Positions 10,281-19,954 of a DNA stretch of 64,000 bases are shown here, one piece after another. A model generated the notes under the pieces. The model saw only the letters and a list, made by a program, of their open reading frames with translations, did not search any database and was not told where the DNA came from. Source of the stretch: Fischerella sp. CENA71 (GTDB lineage: Bacteria > Cyanobacteriota > Cyanobacteriia > Cyanobacteriales > Nostocaceae); assembly GCA_024239075.1 (NCBI GenBank), contig JANBVI010000027.1, positions 186,001 to 250,000 on the forward strand. The letters run 5' to 3'. The position numbers and the translations under genes were made by a program. Position 1 is the first letter of the stretch. Each line of letters opens with the position of its first letter.

Positions 10281-10751
10281 TCACTGCCCCTAATTAATTT
10301 TTGTGTAGCTTTAGTTTGTCAGTCTTGTCATTAGTATGTTGAATCCAAAAATACGAATTCACCTGAGTTTGCCCTGATATCACCAATTTAACATTTACTA
10401 ATTTGGGGATCGGGAATTCGGAGAAGACGCAGTGACAAGTGAGAGTAGGTGACGCGGAAAATCTACCAAAAAAATTCTCCCTTGTCCACACCACGTGCTA
10501 CAACGCTCTTAACCCGACGCCAGGTGCTACCCTGCGGGAGCCGGGGAACCCGTCCAACGTACTGGCTCCGCAACGCAGTGGCTCCCCTTGTCTTTCCTAA
10601 TTCCCTATATGGGCTTGACGATTTCCTGAGTATTCCTAAAATATATTAAGAATAGTAAAAAAATGTAAAACATTTGTTGAGTGATATCGCTTAATGTGCA
10701 ATACCACAAAAGTGTAGTAACTTAACATTTCCCAACAAAGAGGTTTTTCAA
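10281..10751. other. Intergenic region between divergent ald and the HLIP gene
   Basis: About 470 bases without a gene. The middle (10425-10600) is repeat DNA, listed separately. The last 130 bases, AT-rich, must hold the promoter of the high-light-inducible protein; no clear -10/-35 pair is assigned. Open frames across the repeat are not believable genes. Confidence 0.5.
10425..10600. repeat. Composite GC-rich intergenic repeat
   Basis: First part (10425-10490) looks like the gacgcggtgacg...gtgtcc family. Second part (10515-10590) begins acgccaggtgctac and ends in two 'ctggctcc/gtggctcc' units around cgcaacgca; the same acgccaggtgctac...cgcaacgcactggctcc block occurs at about 23290-23336 inside the oxidoreductase gene, so the two repeat types travel together at both places. 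Confidence 0.7.
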
Positions 10752-10925
10752 ATGATGACACAACCACAACCAAGCGTAACCCCTAAGCTGGAAGAGCCTA
10801 AATTTGGATTTAGTGAATATGCCGAACGCTTGAATGGTCGAGCTGCAATGATCGGTTTTATCCTGATGGTGTTGATTGAATACTTCACCGATAAGGGTGT
10901 GTTATCCTGGCTCGGTCTCAAGTAA
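10752..10925 (+). CDS. High-light-inducible (HLIP/CAB-like) protein
   Basis: A 57-residue protein, MMTQPQPSVTPKLEEP at the start, with the single chlorophyll-binding helix of the CAB/ELIP/HLIP family: FGFSEYAERLNGRAAMIGF followed by a hydrophobic stretch and LIEY. The ExxNGRxAM core supplies the pigment-ligand Glu and Asn/Arg pairs known from light-harvesting helices. HLIPs sit in the thylakoid membrane, bind chlorophyll and carotenoid, and protect photosystems and chlorophyll synthesis in excess light. ATG at 10752 or 10755. A palindromic terminator candidate follows at 10978. Which hli/scp paralogue it is cannot be told. Confidence 0.93.
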   Translation: MMTQPQPSVTPKLEEPKFGFSEYAERLNGRAAMIGFILMVLIEYFTDKGVLSWLGLK

Positions 10926-10977
10926 ATCACGAAAAAGCACGAGTGTACCGCTTGTAAGTCAGTGAAATTGATAAATA

Positions 10978-11020
10978 AGATCCCCAACTTCTCAAAAAAG
11001 CCGGGGATCTATTTGTATTT
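10978..11020 (+). terminator. Possible terminator after the HLIP gene
   Basis: AGATCCCC (10978-10985) pairs with GGGGATCT (11003-11010) around a loop containing a run of A; the T tract that follows is weak (atttgtattt). It may instead be a common dispersed palindrome (agatccccgactt type). Confidence 0.5.
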
Positions 11021-11194
11021 ATCAGTACTATAGCTGTTCGGAAAACCGCCCAAAAGTAGTCTATGGAAGTACTCTGGTTTATTTAAAAAAATATCATATT
11101 ATGATGTAAATGTAGGCTCTAGTTTAGGGCGCTAAATGCAGGTGAAAAATTCTCAGTAAATTTACGCAAAAGGTGAACTGAAATCAACCAAGCT

Positions 11195-11503
11195 GTGATG
11201 AATGCTGTAAATGCTGTATTACCTCGTTTTTTAAAGTCAGCTTACCGAAAAGAACCACTAATCAGCGTATTGATTACGATGGGAGTGGTAGACGCGCTAA
11301 TCGGTGGTTTTGATGATGAGTGGTCTTTATTCGCTTTTGGTTTAGGAACAGCAGGAGTAACGCTTTTATTAAAATTGTGGCTACGTCAACAGCGTCGCCC
11401 TCTACCTGCTGAAGAGCCTGTGGTACAACATTACTTACCTTCGCGTTCTTCTAGTCCGACTTTACCAATGCTAACTATTGCTAAGAAAAAACCACCCCAG
11501 TAG
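11195..11503 (+). CDS. Conserved-looking small membrane protein, unknown function
   Basis: 102 residues, start at 11195 or the adjacent ATG at 11198. It has an N-terminal amphipathic part (LPRFLKSAYRKEPLIS), a hydrophobic stretch of about residues 23-60 containing ALIGGFDDEWSLFAFGLGTAG and a following LLLKLWL segment, then a basic, Pro/Ser-rich tail ending in AKKKPPQ. It looks like a peripheral or two-helix membrane protein. No family recognised with certainty. Confidence 0.72.
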   Translation: MMNAVNAVLPRFLKSAYRKEPLISVLITMGVVDALIGGFDDEWSLFAFGLGTAGVTLLLKLWLRQQRRPLPAEEPVVQHYLPSRSSSPTLPMLTIAKKKPPQ

Positions 11504-11679
11504 GGTTGCTGTTTTAATTTTTATATTTAAGATTAGAAAATTCACTGAGGATGGCCAAATTTCTGGTTTTGACTCTTGTGGAGTACTTTTTCCTGACTTA
11601 CAAAAGAAAGTAGGTATCAGGCGATCGCCCGTAGTTCTAATCTAGAAATATATGAATAATAGTTATAGTAAATTTTTTG

Positions 11680-11939
11680 ACAAAATTGCAAACACTAGAT
11701 TCCAAAAGCAAAATTTTAGTTAGTGGCGGTTCAGATAACGATGCGATGGCGTGGTTCGCTTATGGAGTGCTAGTGCGAGGAAACAAAGCGTAATCCAAGT
11801 ATAGGATGTAACTACAAGAAAGTTAATAAATAAATTTGAGGGACACAGCGATTGGGTAAGTGCGATCGCCTTTAGCCCTGATGGAAAATTACTTGCTAGT
11901 GGTGATTACGACAAAAAAATTCTGGTCTGGCGCATGTGA
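11680..11939 (+). pseudogene. Remnant of a WD40-repeat protein gene
   Basis: Two decayed WD40 blades in different frames. At 11841-11939 the translation is GHSDWVSAIAFSPDGK then LLASGDYDKKILVWRM and a stop, a textbook WD40 repeat (GH...V..IAFSPDG..LASGD.D..I.VW). At about 11686-11760 another frame reads KSKILVSGGSDNDAMAW, which resembles the second half of a blade. There is no start codon, and stops separate the pieces. Cyanobacteria often carry large WD40 proteins; this looks like the end of one that has been deleted. Confidence 0.7.
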
Positions 11940-12400
11940 TACTAATTCCCAAAAATTCCACGACACATAAAATTTTCTTAAGTTAACACAGCAGCATACC
12001 TCTACTAATTACTAAGCAATTACACTTTGCTGAAAAATGAAATTTTCTCTTCAGATATAGGTAAATTAAATTACGCAATTTACCTGGAAATAGATACGAC
12101 ACTGACATTAAATTTTAATTAGGGGTAGAAATTAAAATTTTGATTTTTGTCTATACGATGTAGTTAATTTTTTGATTTTTAGTCCCTACTACTCTGTCAA
12201 GTTTAATTTGATCTACAAGAAAGTTCGTAATCAGAACTACTCTATGGGTTATGCAAACTAGTACAGTCCTTATTCTTTAGTACTAAAGTGCTTACTACAA
12301 ACCCTTGATTCAAACTTGACAAAGAACTACTTAAAGTAGAGGAGAAATTGAGTAGTTTACTCAAAGTCAAAGAGCAAGTATTGACTTTTGACTGTTAACT
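11940..12400. other. AT-rich intergenic region without genes
   Basis: No coding sequence seen. Near 12340-12410 there are repeated ttgact/ttgacttttgac units of the short tandem repeat type, just upstream of the leader-peptide gene at 12428. Confidence 0.45.
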
Positions 12401-12427
12401 TTTGACTTTAAATTCAGGAGTCGTGTT

Positions 12428-12712
12428 ATGTGCCATCAATTTAACTTCAACATTTCTGAGTTGGAAAATATTGGTTTGTGTTTTGAAGAACTCAGCCACG
12501 ATCAGAGCGAAAAAGTATCAGGTGGATATAATGTCTTTTCCATTGAACCTTTTGCAGTTCTTGGACTATTGGCTATTGGCGAAGATTCAGATGAAGGTGA
12601 TCAAAACTCTGGTAGTACTACAACCAGAAAAAATTACACATCTCCAGATGGACGTACCAAGAGTACTGAGGTGGTGACAAATTCTTGGCGTTCTAATTTA
12701 GTAACAAAGTGA
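12428..12712 (+). CDS. Double-glycine leader peptide gene, bacteriocin/RiPP precursor-like
   Basis: 94 residues with a good ribosome binding site (AGGAG at 12416-12420, 7 bases before ATG 12428). The N-terminal 33 residues have the look of a double-glycine export leader: ISELENIGLCFEELSHDQSEKVSGG, with hydrophobic residues spaced before G32-G33 as in substrates of C39-peptidase ABC exporters. The predicted mature part is about 61 residues: a short hydrophobic stretch (FAVLGLLAIG), then an acidic and Ser/Thr/Asn-rich tail, no cysteines, so thioether crosslinks are unlikely. In cyanobacteria such leaders occur on bacteriocin-like and other exported peptides. No exporter or modifying enzyme is nearby, so it is an orphan. 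An overlapping frame from 12402 is rejected. Confidence 0.6.
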   Translation: MCHQFNFNISELENIGLCFEELSHDQSEKVSGGYNVFSIEPFAVLGLLAIGEDSDEGDQNSGSTTTRKNYTSPDGRTKSTEVVTNSWRSNLVTK

Positions 12713-12718
12713 CATACT

Positions 12719-12749
12719 CCTACACTGATGCTGACGCATACAGTGTAGG
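12719..12749 (-). other. Right-end hairpin of the IS element
   Basis: 9-bp perfect stem CCTACACTG/CAGTGTAGG with a 13-base loop, overlapping the last codons of tnpB. By analogy with studied IS200/IS605 elements this is the TnpA recognition hairpin and the 3' region of the omega RNA. Confidence 0.65.
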
Positions 12750-13256
12750 CTTCTCAGTGACCCCTGCTATTGCATCGGGCGTAGCCTGAGCTTTAAGAAC
12801 GGAATGCCCTACCGCTCTGTGTTTGATATTTATTGCTGCGTTGTGGTCACGGTCTAGAGAACACCCGCAATGATGGCAAGAATGCCATCGGTCGGATAGC
12901 TCTTTGTTGACCTTGTGACCGCATCCAGAGCAGTTTTGAGATGTGCCGCCAGGGAGTACAGCAATTGCAAGCAATCCGGCTCTTTCAGCCTTGATTGAAA
13001 GAATTTGTAGGAATTGACCCCATCCAGCATCATTCACTGATTTTGTCAATCGAGACTTGGCTAGACCTTTAATATTGAGCTTTTCATGTGCAACGTGCTT
13101 TCCTTGCTGTAAAAGCTTAAGAGCGGTTTTGTAGTGAAAGTCTTTCCGTTTGTTGCTGACTTTCAAATGTGCCTTACCGACTCGTTTAATCGCTTTCTTG
13201 CGGCGATTTGATCCTTTCTTTTTGCGAGATAGTGAACGCTGCAACTGATTCCGCAT
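12720..13256 (-). pseudogene. tnpB: TnpB, truncated at the N-terminus
   Basis: 178 residues, against about 380-420 for complete TnpB, the RNA-guided nuclease of IS200/IS605 elements and relative of Cas12. What remains starts at QLQRSLSRKKKGSN and keeps the RuvC-II glutamate region (VAHEKLNIKGLAKS), the zinc ribbon (CSGCGHKVN ... CHHCGC) and the last RuvC aspartate (LDRDHNAAINI). The N-terminal half with the first RuvC aspartate is gone, so nuclease activity is not expected. The 3' end of the gene overlaps the terminal hairpin of the element, where the guide (omega) RNA of intact copies is made. It shares its start region with tnpA (ATG codons overlap), which is the likely deletion joint. Confidence 0.88.
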
Positions 13257-13665
13257 GAAAAAAGATTTTGTTTCTAGGGGGCGTTCTGTGTCTGACTTAA
13301 AAGCTCATTTGGTGCTGACCACAAAGTCCCGCCGTAAGCTGTTCACCAAAGAGATGTTAGACCGCTTGCATGAGATTTTTGAAGACTTACTAGAAAAGTG
13401 GGAGTGCAAGGTAATTGAGTTCAACGGTGAGGAAAATCACGTTCACCTCCTGTTTCAGTACCATCCAGGGGTTGAACTGAGTAAACTAGTCAATAGCATC
13501 AAAACCGTAACCAGTCGTAGGTTACGGTCTGAGTTTGAAAGCAGAGTTGATGAGTTTTATTACAAGGATGTTTTATGGAATGGATCTTACTTCATTGCGT
13601 CCTGTGGAGGGGTTACGGTTTCAGCGTTGAACCGGTACATCGAAAATCAAGATTATTCGTCTTGA
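13255..13665 (+). CDS. tnpA: IS200/IS605-family transposase TnpA (Y1 HUH)
   Basis: 136 residues, full length for the single-strand transposase. The HUH metal-binding motif is ENHVHLLFQY and the catalytic tyrosine lies in LNRYIENQ near the C-terminus; SVSDLKAHLVLTTKSRRK at the N-terminus is family typical. It cuts and joins single-stranded ends at the hairpins during lagging-strand replication. Divergent from the truncated tnpB with no space between them, unlike intact IS605 copies. It may still be active, since the motif residues are present. Confidence 0.93.
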   Translation: MKKDFVSRGRSVSDLKAHLVLTTKSRRKLFTKEMLDRLHEIFEDLLEKWECKVIEFNGEENHVHLLFQYHPGVELSKLVNSIKTVTSRRLRSEFESRVDEFYYKDVLWNGSYFIASCGGVTVSALNRYIENQDYSS

Positions 13666-13879
13666 TGCCTGAGAGATTGTTCGTTTCCGCAGTCCTACCC
13701 TCCCTCGCTTCGCATTGGTCAGGTAGCCTGCCTCAACTCACTCGCATTCATCTCAACGCCAAATCAGATATTATGGCGTCAGGCTTCTGCTGCTTAAGCT
13801 AAAAAATACTAGAAATAAACGCACTCTGCGTAGTTTATCGCAGAGTACGTCCCTACTTAATTCATAATTACTAACTACC

Positions 13880-14197
13880 TTACATTAAACTTCTCAGACG
13901 CTGTACTAGTTGCGGCGCTTGTAAAACACCCTCAATTCGGTCTACTGGCTGACCCTGCTTAAACAGTACTAGAGTTGGTAGAGCCTCAATTCTATACTGA
14001 GTAGCTAATTGTTGGTATTTCTCAGTGTCAATTTTGACGATTCTGATTTGGCCTTGGAGTTGGGCATTAACTTGCTCTAAAATCGGAGCCATCATTTGGC
14101 AAGGTCCACACCAGTCAGCATAAAAGTCTACTAATACAGGTACATCAGAACCAGATAGCATCTCTTCAAAGCTATTGAATTGCTTTTTTGTAGACAT
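13880..14197 (-). CDS. trxA: Thioredoxin
   Basis: 105-residue thioredoxin with the active site DWCGPCQMM (C30 and C33), the cis-proline segment EALPTLVLF, and the usual length. It reduces protein disulfides in the cytoplasm, fed by ferredoxin-thioredoxin or NADPH-thioredoxin reductase. The family has several subtypes in cyanobacteria (m, x, y and others); the subtype is not assigned. Monocistronic, between the IS remnant and a repeat-rich gap. Confidence 0.95.
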   Translation of the reverse strand: MSTKKQFNSFEEMLSGSDVPVLVDFYADWCGPCQMMAPILEQVNAQLQGQIRIVKIDTEKYQQLATQYRIEALPTLVLFKQGQPVDRIEGVLQAPQLVQRLRSLM

Positions 14198-14315
14198 GTG
14201 ATACGCACCAGTTTTTTATTGTTTGATTTTAATAGTAGTTCCTAGCTGCCCAGATGATTGTAAAGCATGTTTGCAATATTGGGGAGCAGGGAAAAGGAGG
14301 ACAAGGGGGACAAGA

Positions 14316-14440
14316 AATTTTAGATTTTAGACTTCGTCGTGAGCGCTACTTCGACAAGGCTCAGTACAAGTCAGTCGAACGATTTTGGATTTCAATCTAA
14401 AATCCAAAATCGCAAATCCAAAATCCAAAATTCTTTCCAA
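14316..14440. repeat. 'ccaaaatctaaaatc / cgctcacgacgaa' repeat, long form
   Basis: Minus-strand reading: aatccaaaatcgttcgactg, a 24-base insert (cttgtactgagccttgtcgaagtag type), then cgctcacgacgaagtctaaaatc. Shorter copies without the insert lie directly before rnc (21628-21686) and rlmD (38295-38367). Extra ccaaaatc units follow to 14440, then 'aatgccc' and 'ccccgatc' short repeats up to fabG. Confidence 0.8.
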
Positions 14441-14501
14441 TGCCCAATGCCTAATGCCCCATTCCCGATCCCCGATCGCCAATCCCCATTAAGATAGTTA
14501 G

Positions 14502-15299
<798 letters not shown>

Positions 15300-15300
15300 A

Positions 15301-15388
15301 CATAGACACGGGGACACGGAGAGAGGGAGACACTGGGAAAATTTTCTCCGCGTCACCGTGTTTGATTGTCTCCGCGTCCTTTTCATTT
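15301..15388. repeat. Intergenic copy of the GC-rich repeat
   Basis: Order acacggggacacggaga - gggaaaattttctc - ccgcgtcaccgtgtttgattgtctccgcgtcc. The right arm (ctccgcgtcaccg.gt.tg.ttgtctccgcgt) matches the purL internal copy nearly base for base, which ties the intergenic and in-gene copies to one family. It lies between convergent fabG and the glycosyl-1-phosphate transferase gene and overlaps the latter's last codons. Confidence 0.8.
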
Positions 15389-16462
15389 TGCCTTTATCCT
15401 CTGCCAAACAGTAAAACCTAACAGGGTGATAATACTGAGAGTAGTGGCAAATATAACTACCAAGCTCATGCCTCGTATTGTCATCGCCAGCCAGTTACAA
15501 ACTAAAGCAATTGACCAGAGGGTCAGAGCTGCATGGCGCTGAGATAATCCCCAAGCTAGCAAGCGATGATGCAAGTGGTCTTTTCCGGGAGTACTGAGGG
15601 GGTTTTTACCTGCCAAGAGTCGTCGCACAAATACTTGGGTAGTGTCTAGCACTGGTAAAAGCAAAAACAAAACAGGCGGTACTAAAGAAAAGATTGTAGT
15701 GGCTTGTAGATCGCCTACAATAGCAGTTGCGGCTAGTACATAGCCGAAAAAGTATGCTCCGGCATCACCCATAATGATGTGCGACGGATGAAAGTTATGG
15801 CGTAAAAAACCTAGCGCTGCTCCTGCTAAGGCTGCTAAAACTAGTGTCGCTGCTGCCCAGTTAGGAAACTGTGCTGAAACTGCTAGTAAACTCATAGCAG
15901 TAATAAAGCTAACACCTCCTGCCAAACCATCCATACCATCCATCAAGTTGATAGCATTCGTAATTGCTACCACCCAAAACACCGTTAGTAATGTTGAGAG
16001 TAGCGAGTCAATGGGAGTACCAAAAGTAACTTGAATGCTAATACCATTCCCAACTAGCAGTAGCGCCGTTAAAATTTGTACTAACAGGCGAACTGAGGGA
16101 GGTAAACCGAATTGGTCGTCGATAAAGCCTACCAGGACTAATATCGAACCTCCCAAAAGAATGGTTAAAACCTGAGCTAGTACACCTTGAAGTTCAATTG
16201 GTCTTAACAGGCTTGCTAAAATCAAAGCCGCTAGTACTCCTGCGTAGATCGCCAGACCCCCTGCATTGGGCAAAGGTTCTCGGTTCAAACGCCGTGCATT
16301 GGGTTGATCCGCCCAACCAACTCGCAAGGCAAATTTACGTACCGCAGGAATTAAACGCCACGTCACAACCCACGCTAAGAGAAATGTAAACACTACTGCT
16401 AACCAGCCGGAACCGCTAGGTTCAGCAATACCAAGCGCCTCAAGGAAGCTGTATATATTCAT
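15383..16462 (-). CDS. WecA/MraY-type undecaprenyl-phosphate sugar-1-phosphate transferase
   Basis: 359-residue polytopic membrane protein (about ten hydrophobic segments) of glycosyltransferase family 4. Signatures: DQPNARRLNREPLPNAGGLA (cytoplasmic loop 1), VGFIDDQFG with the metal-binding Asp pair, NAINLMDGMDGLAGG, MGDAGAYFFG and PGKDHLHHRL. Such enzymes transfer a sugar-1-phosphate (often GlcNAc-1-P) from a UDP-sugar to undecaprenyl phosphate, the first step of O-antigen, exopolysaccharide or sheath polymer synthesis. The HHRL signature resembles the WecA/TagO branch more than MraY. Alone in this region, so the pathway is not shown by context. Confidence 0.92.
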   Translation of the reverse strand: MNIYSFLEALGIAEPSGSGWLAVVFTFLLAWVVTWRLIPAVRKFALRVGWADQPNARRLNREPLPNAGGLAIYAGVLAALILASLLRPIELQGVLAQVLTILLGGSILVLVGFIDDQFGLPPSVRLLVQILTALLLVGNGISIQVTFGTPIDSLLSTLLTVFWVVAITNAINLMDGMDGLAGGVSFITAMSLLAVSAQFPNWAAATLVLAALAGAALGFLRHNFHPSHIIMGDAGAYFFGYVLAATAIVGDLQATTIFSLVPPVLFLLLPVLDTTQVFVRRLLAGKNPLSTPGKDHLHHRLLAWGLSQRHAALTLWSIALVCNWLAMTIRGMSLVVIFATTLSIITLLGFTVWQRIKAK

Positions 16463-16704
16463 CTATCGCTTCCGCCATTAATGCCAGTATCCAACATCAG
16501 CATCAAGTGTATAACAATCATTTTTTTTTCTCACTACAAATATGAGGATATATGGATGTGTCTTATTTTGCTTTCAGTAGGATTTATTGAGGCAATAGGA
16601 GGAAATTTGGATTTTTATGGGTGGATTCCCCTACATCCATCAACCTATATCCTCCTATAGCCTAGTTAAAGATTAATAAACTCAACAGTTTATTGCTTAT
16701 TGAC
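16463..16704. other. groEL2 upstream region with an inverted repeat
   Basis: Besides the CIRCE operator (listed separately) there is an inverted repeat: gcaataggagga at about 16591-16602 and tcctcctatagc at about 16650-16661 (11 of 12 pairs), enclosing a second pair made of tgggtgga / tccatca-like bases. No coding sequence. Confidence 0.45.
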
Positions 16705-16731
16705 TTAGCACTCTTGCTTTGTGAGTGCTAA
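16705..16731 (+). promoter_or_regulatory. CIRCE operator upstream of groEL2
   Basis: Perfect CIRCE: TTAGCACTC, 9-base spacer, GAGTGCTAA. It is the binding site of the HrcA repressor, so this groEL is heat-inducible by release of HrcA. Located 45 bases before the groEL ATG. Confidence 0.97.
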
Positions 16732-16760
16732 ATTGTCTAATGGAAGAACTCACAAATTAA

Positions 16761-18437
<1,677 letters not shown>

Positions 18438-18469
18438 TCTCATACTGTCTGTATCTACAGATTTTGAAG

Positions 18470-18505
18470 CAGTTTGTCTTACCAAGGCAAACTGTTTTTT
18501 TATTT
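18470..18505 (+). terminator. Terminator of groEL2
   Basis: CAGTTTG (18470-18476) pairs with CAAACTG (18488-18494) with an extra CTT/AAG pairing inside, then a run of seven T. It starts 33 bases after the stop codon. Confidence 0.88.
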
Positions 18506-18554
18506 TTGTTTTAATCTAAGTAATCTTAGTGGTTAGTACGAGTCCATGACTGTG

Positions 18555-18668
18555 CAATACGGTTCGGTTAAGAATTTTTCGTCATGCTTTGGGATGTAGA
18601 AACGTGCCATGGCACGTCTCTACAGGGTATTAGATGTCTAATCGATTTGTCTTATCCGAACCGTATTG
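18555..18668. mobile_element. 114-bp MITE with target-site duplication
   Basis: Terminal inverted repeats of 19 bases (18555-18573 and 18650-18668; CAATACGGTTCGG at the outer side) with one mismatch. Both ends are flanked by the same ten bases, catgactgtg (18545-18554 and 18669-18678), which is a target-site duplication. No coding capacity. The interior has a long palindrome around tgtagaaacgtgccatggcacgtctctaca. It is therefore a non-autonomous DNA element moved by a transposase encoded elsewhere. Confidence 0.85.
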
Positions 18669-18750
18669 CATGACTGTGCGCCTGTACAGTGTTTAGTAGC
18701 AATGCTCAATAACTATTTACCTTGACTATTGACTATTTAGGTAAAAGAAT

Positions 18751-19890
18751 ATGGCTAAAAAAAAGCAGCACTCAAATTCAATAGTAACTGAACCAGATCA
18801 TGAAGATTTTTATCATTATCCTGGGACTTTACCAGGCACTATTATTGTGGATGCAGATGCGCCACCATCAAAGATTGTATTAATTGACTATAGTTCAACT
18901 GAAGCAATTACTAAAGAAGTTGAAACACCAGAAGAATGTGCTGCTTATCTAGATACTAATTCAGTAACTTGGGTAGATGTGCGTGGTTTAGGTAGTGAAG
19001 ATATCTTACAAAGATTGGGGCAGGTTTTTGAGTTACATCCCTTGGTTTTAGAAGATATTGTTAATGTACCAGAACGCCCAAAAGTAGAAGATTACGAAGA
19101 CCAATTAGTAATCATTGCGCGTATGGTTATGCCTAAAAAAAAATCTCATGGTTTCCATAGTGAACAGGTGAGTTTTGTATTAGGAAAACATTATTTGTTG
19201 ACAGTTCAAGAAGAACCAAAACGCGATTGCTTTGAACCAGTGCGATCGCGCATTTTTAAAAATAAGGGTATTATCTGCAAAAATGGACCAGATTATTTAA
19301 CCTATGCTCTTTTAGATGCAATTATTGATGGCTTTTTTCCTGTATTGGAAAAATATGGTGAACGTATTGAAGATTTAGAGGATGAAGTCATCGCTCAACC
19401 TACACCAAAAACATTAAGGAAAATCTATAAAGTTAAACGAGAATTATTACAACTACGTCGTGCTATCTGGCCCCAACGCAATGCACTTCATAGGCTGATT
19501 CAAGACGATAGTGAAATTATCAATCATGAAGTTCGTATTTACCTACGAGACTGCTATGATCATGCGGTGCAAGTAATAGATATGGTAGAAACCTATCGAG
19601 AACTTGCATCAGGCTTAATGGACGTTTACCTTTCGGCAGTCAGTAATAGAATGAATGAAATCATGAAACTGCTAACTGTGATTTCAGCTATTTTTATTCC
19701 TCTAACTTTTATTGCTGGCGTTTATGGAATGAACTTTAATACAGAAAAATCACCATATAATATGCCTGAGTTGAACTGGTATTGGGGGTATCCAGTTTGT
19801 TTAACAGTCATGGCATTAATAGCCATTATCTTACTATACATTTTCTGGCGCAGGGGTTGGCTAGAAAATAGTTCGAGGTTAGACCGTTGA
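18751..19890 (+). CDS. corA: CorA-type magnesium/cobalt transporter
   Basis: 379-residue member of the CorA/MIT family, a pentameric Mg2+ channel. A large N-terminal cytoplasmic domain and long helix (LEKYGERIEDLEDEV ... KVKRELLQLRR) lead to two C-terminal membrane helices; the loop after the first has the signature YGMNF. LTVISAIFIPLTFIAGVYGMN is the pore helix. Basic C-terminus. The gene is followed after 64 bases by an unrelated-looking membrane-associated protein in the same direction. Confidence 0.94.
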   Translation: MAKKKQHSNSIVTEPDHEDFYHYPGTLPGTIIVDADAPPSKIVLIDYSSTEAITKEVETPEECAAYLDTNSVTWVDVRGLGSEDILQRLGQVFELHPLVLEDIVNVPERPKVEDYEDQLVIIARMVMPKKKSHGFHSEQVSFVLGKHYLLTVQEEPKRDCFEPVRSRIFKNKGIICKNGPDYLTYALLDAIIDGFFPVLEKYGERIEDLEDEVIAQPTPKTLRKIYKVKRELLQLRRAIWPQRNALHRLIQDDSEIINHEVRIYLRDCYDHAVQVIDMVETYRELASGLMDVYLSAVSNRMNEIMKLLTVISAIFIPLTFIAGVYGMNFNTEKSPYNMPELNWYWGYPVCLTVMALIAIILLYIFWRRGWLENSSRLDR

Positions 19891-19954
19891 ATTCAGTTAA
19901 CAGTTAATAGTTAACAAATTGTCCACATGAAAATTTTTACAGGAGCTTATATAT

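Larger units (their letters stand above)
12717..13800. mobile_element. Decayed IS200/IS605-family element
   Basis: Consists of an apparently intact tnpA (plus strand) and a 5'-truncated tnpB (minus strand) that start back to back. One end has a perfect hairpin (CCTACACTG 12719-12727, CAGTGTAGG 12741-12749) as expected for IS200/IS605 ends, which lack terminal inverted repeats and are recognised through subterminal hairpins. Near the other end a smaller hairpin (ACGCCA ... TGGCGT, about 13755-13780) may be the second recognition structure. The element begins 5 bases after the leader-peptide gene. Outer boundaries are approximate. Confidence 0.75.

Noticed and set aside
10449-10649. Open frame across the composite repeat
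   Set aside because: Made of repeat DNA without gene context; the reading frame has no homologue I recognise.
12402-12677. Open frame overlapping the leader-peptide gene
   Set aside because: The other frame has the ribosome site and a recognisable double-glycine leader; this one has neither.
13575-13802. Open frame overlapping the tnpA 3' end
   Set aside because: Shadow of tnpA plus element end DNA.
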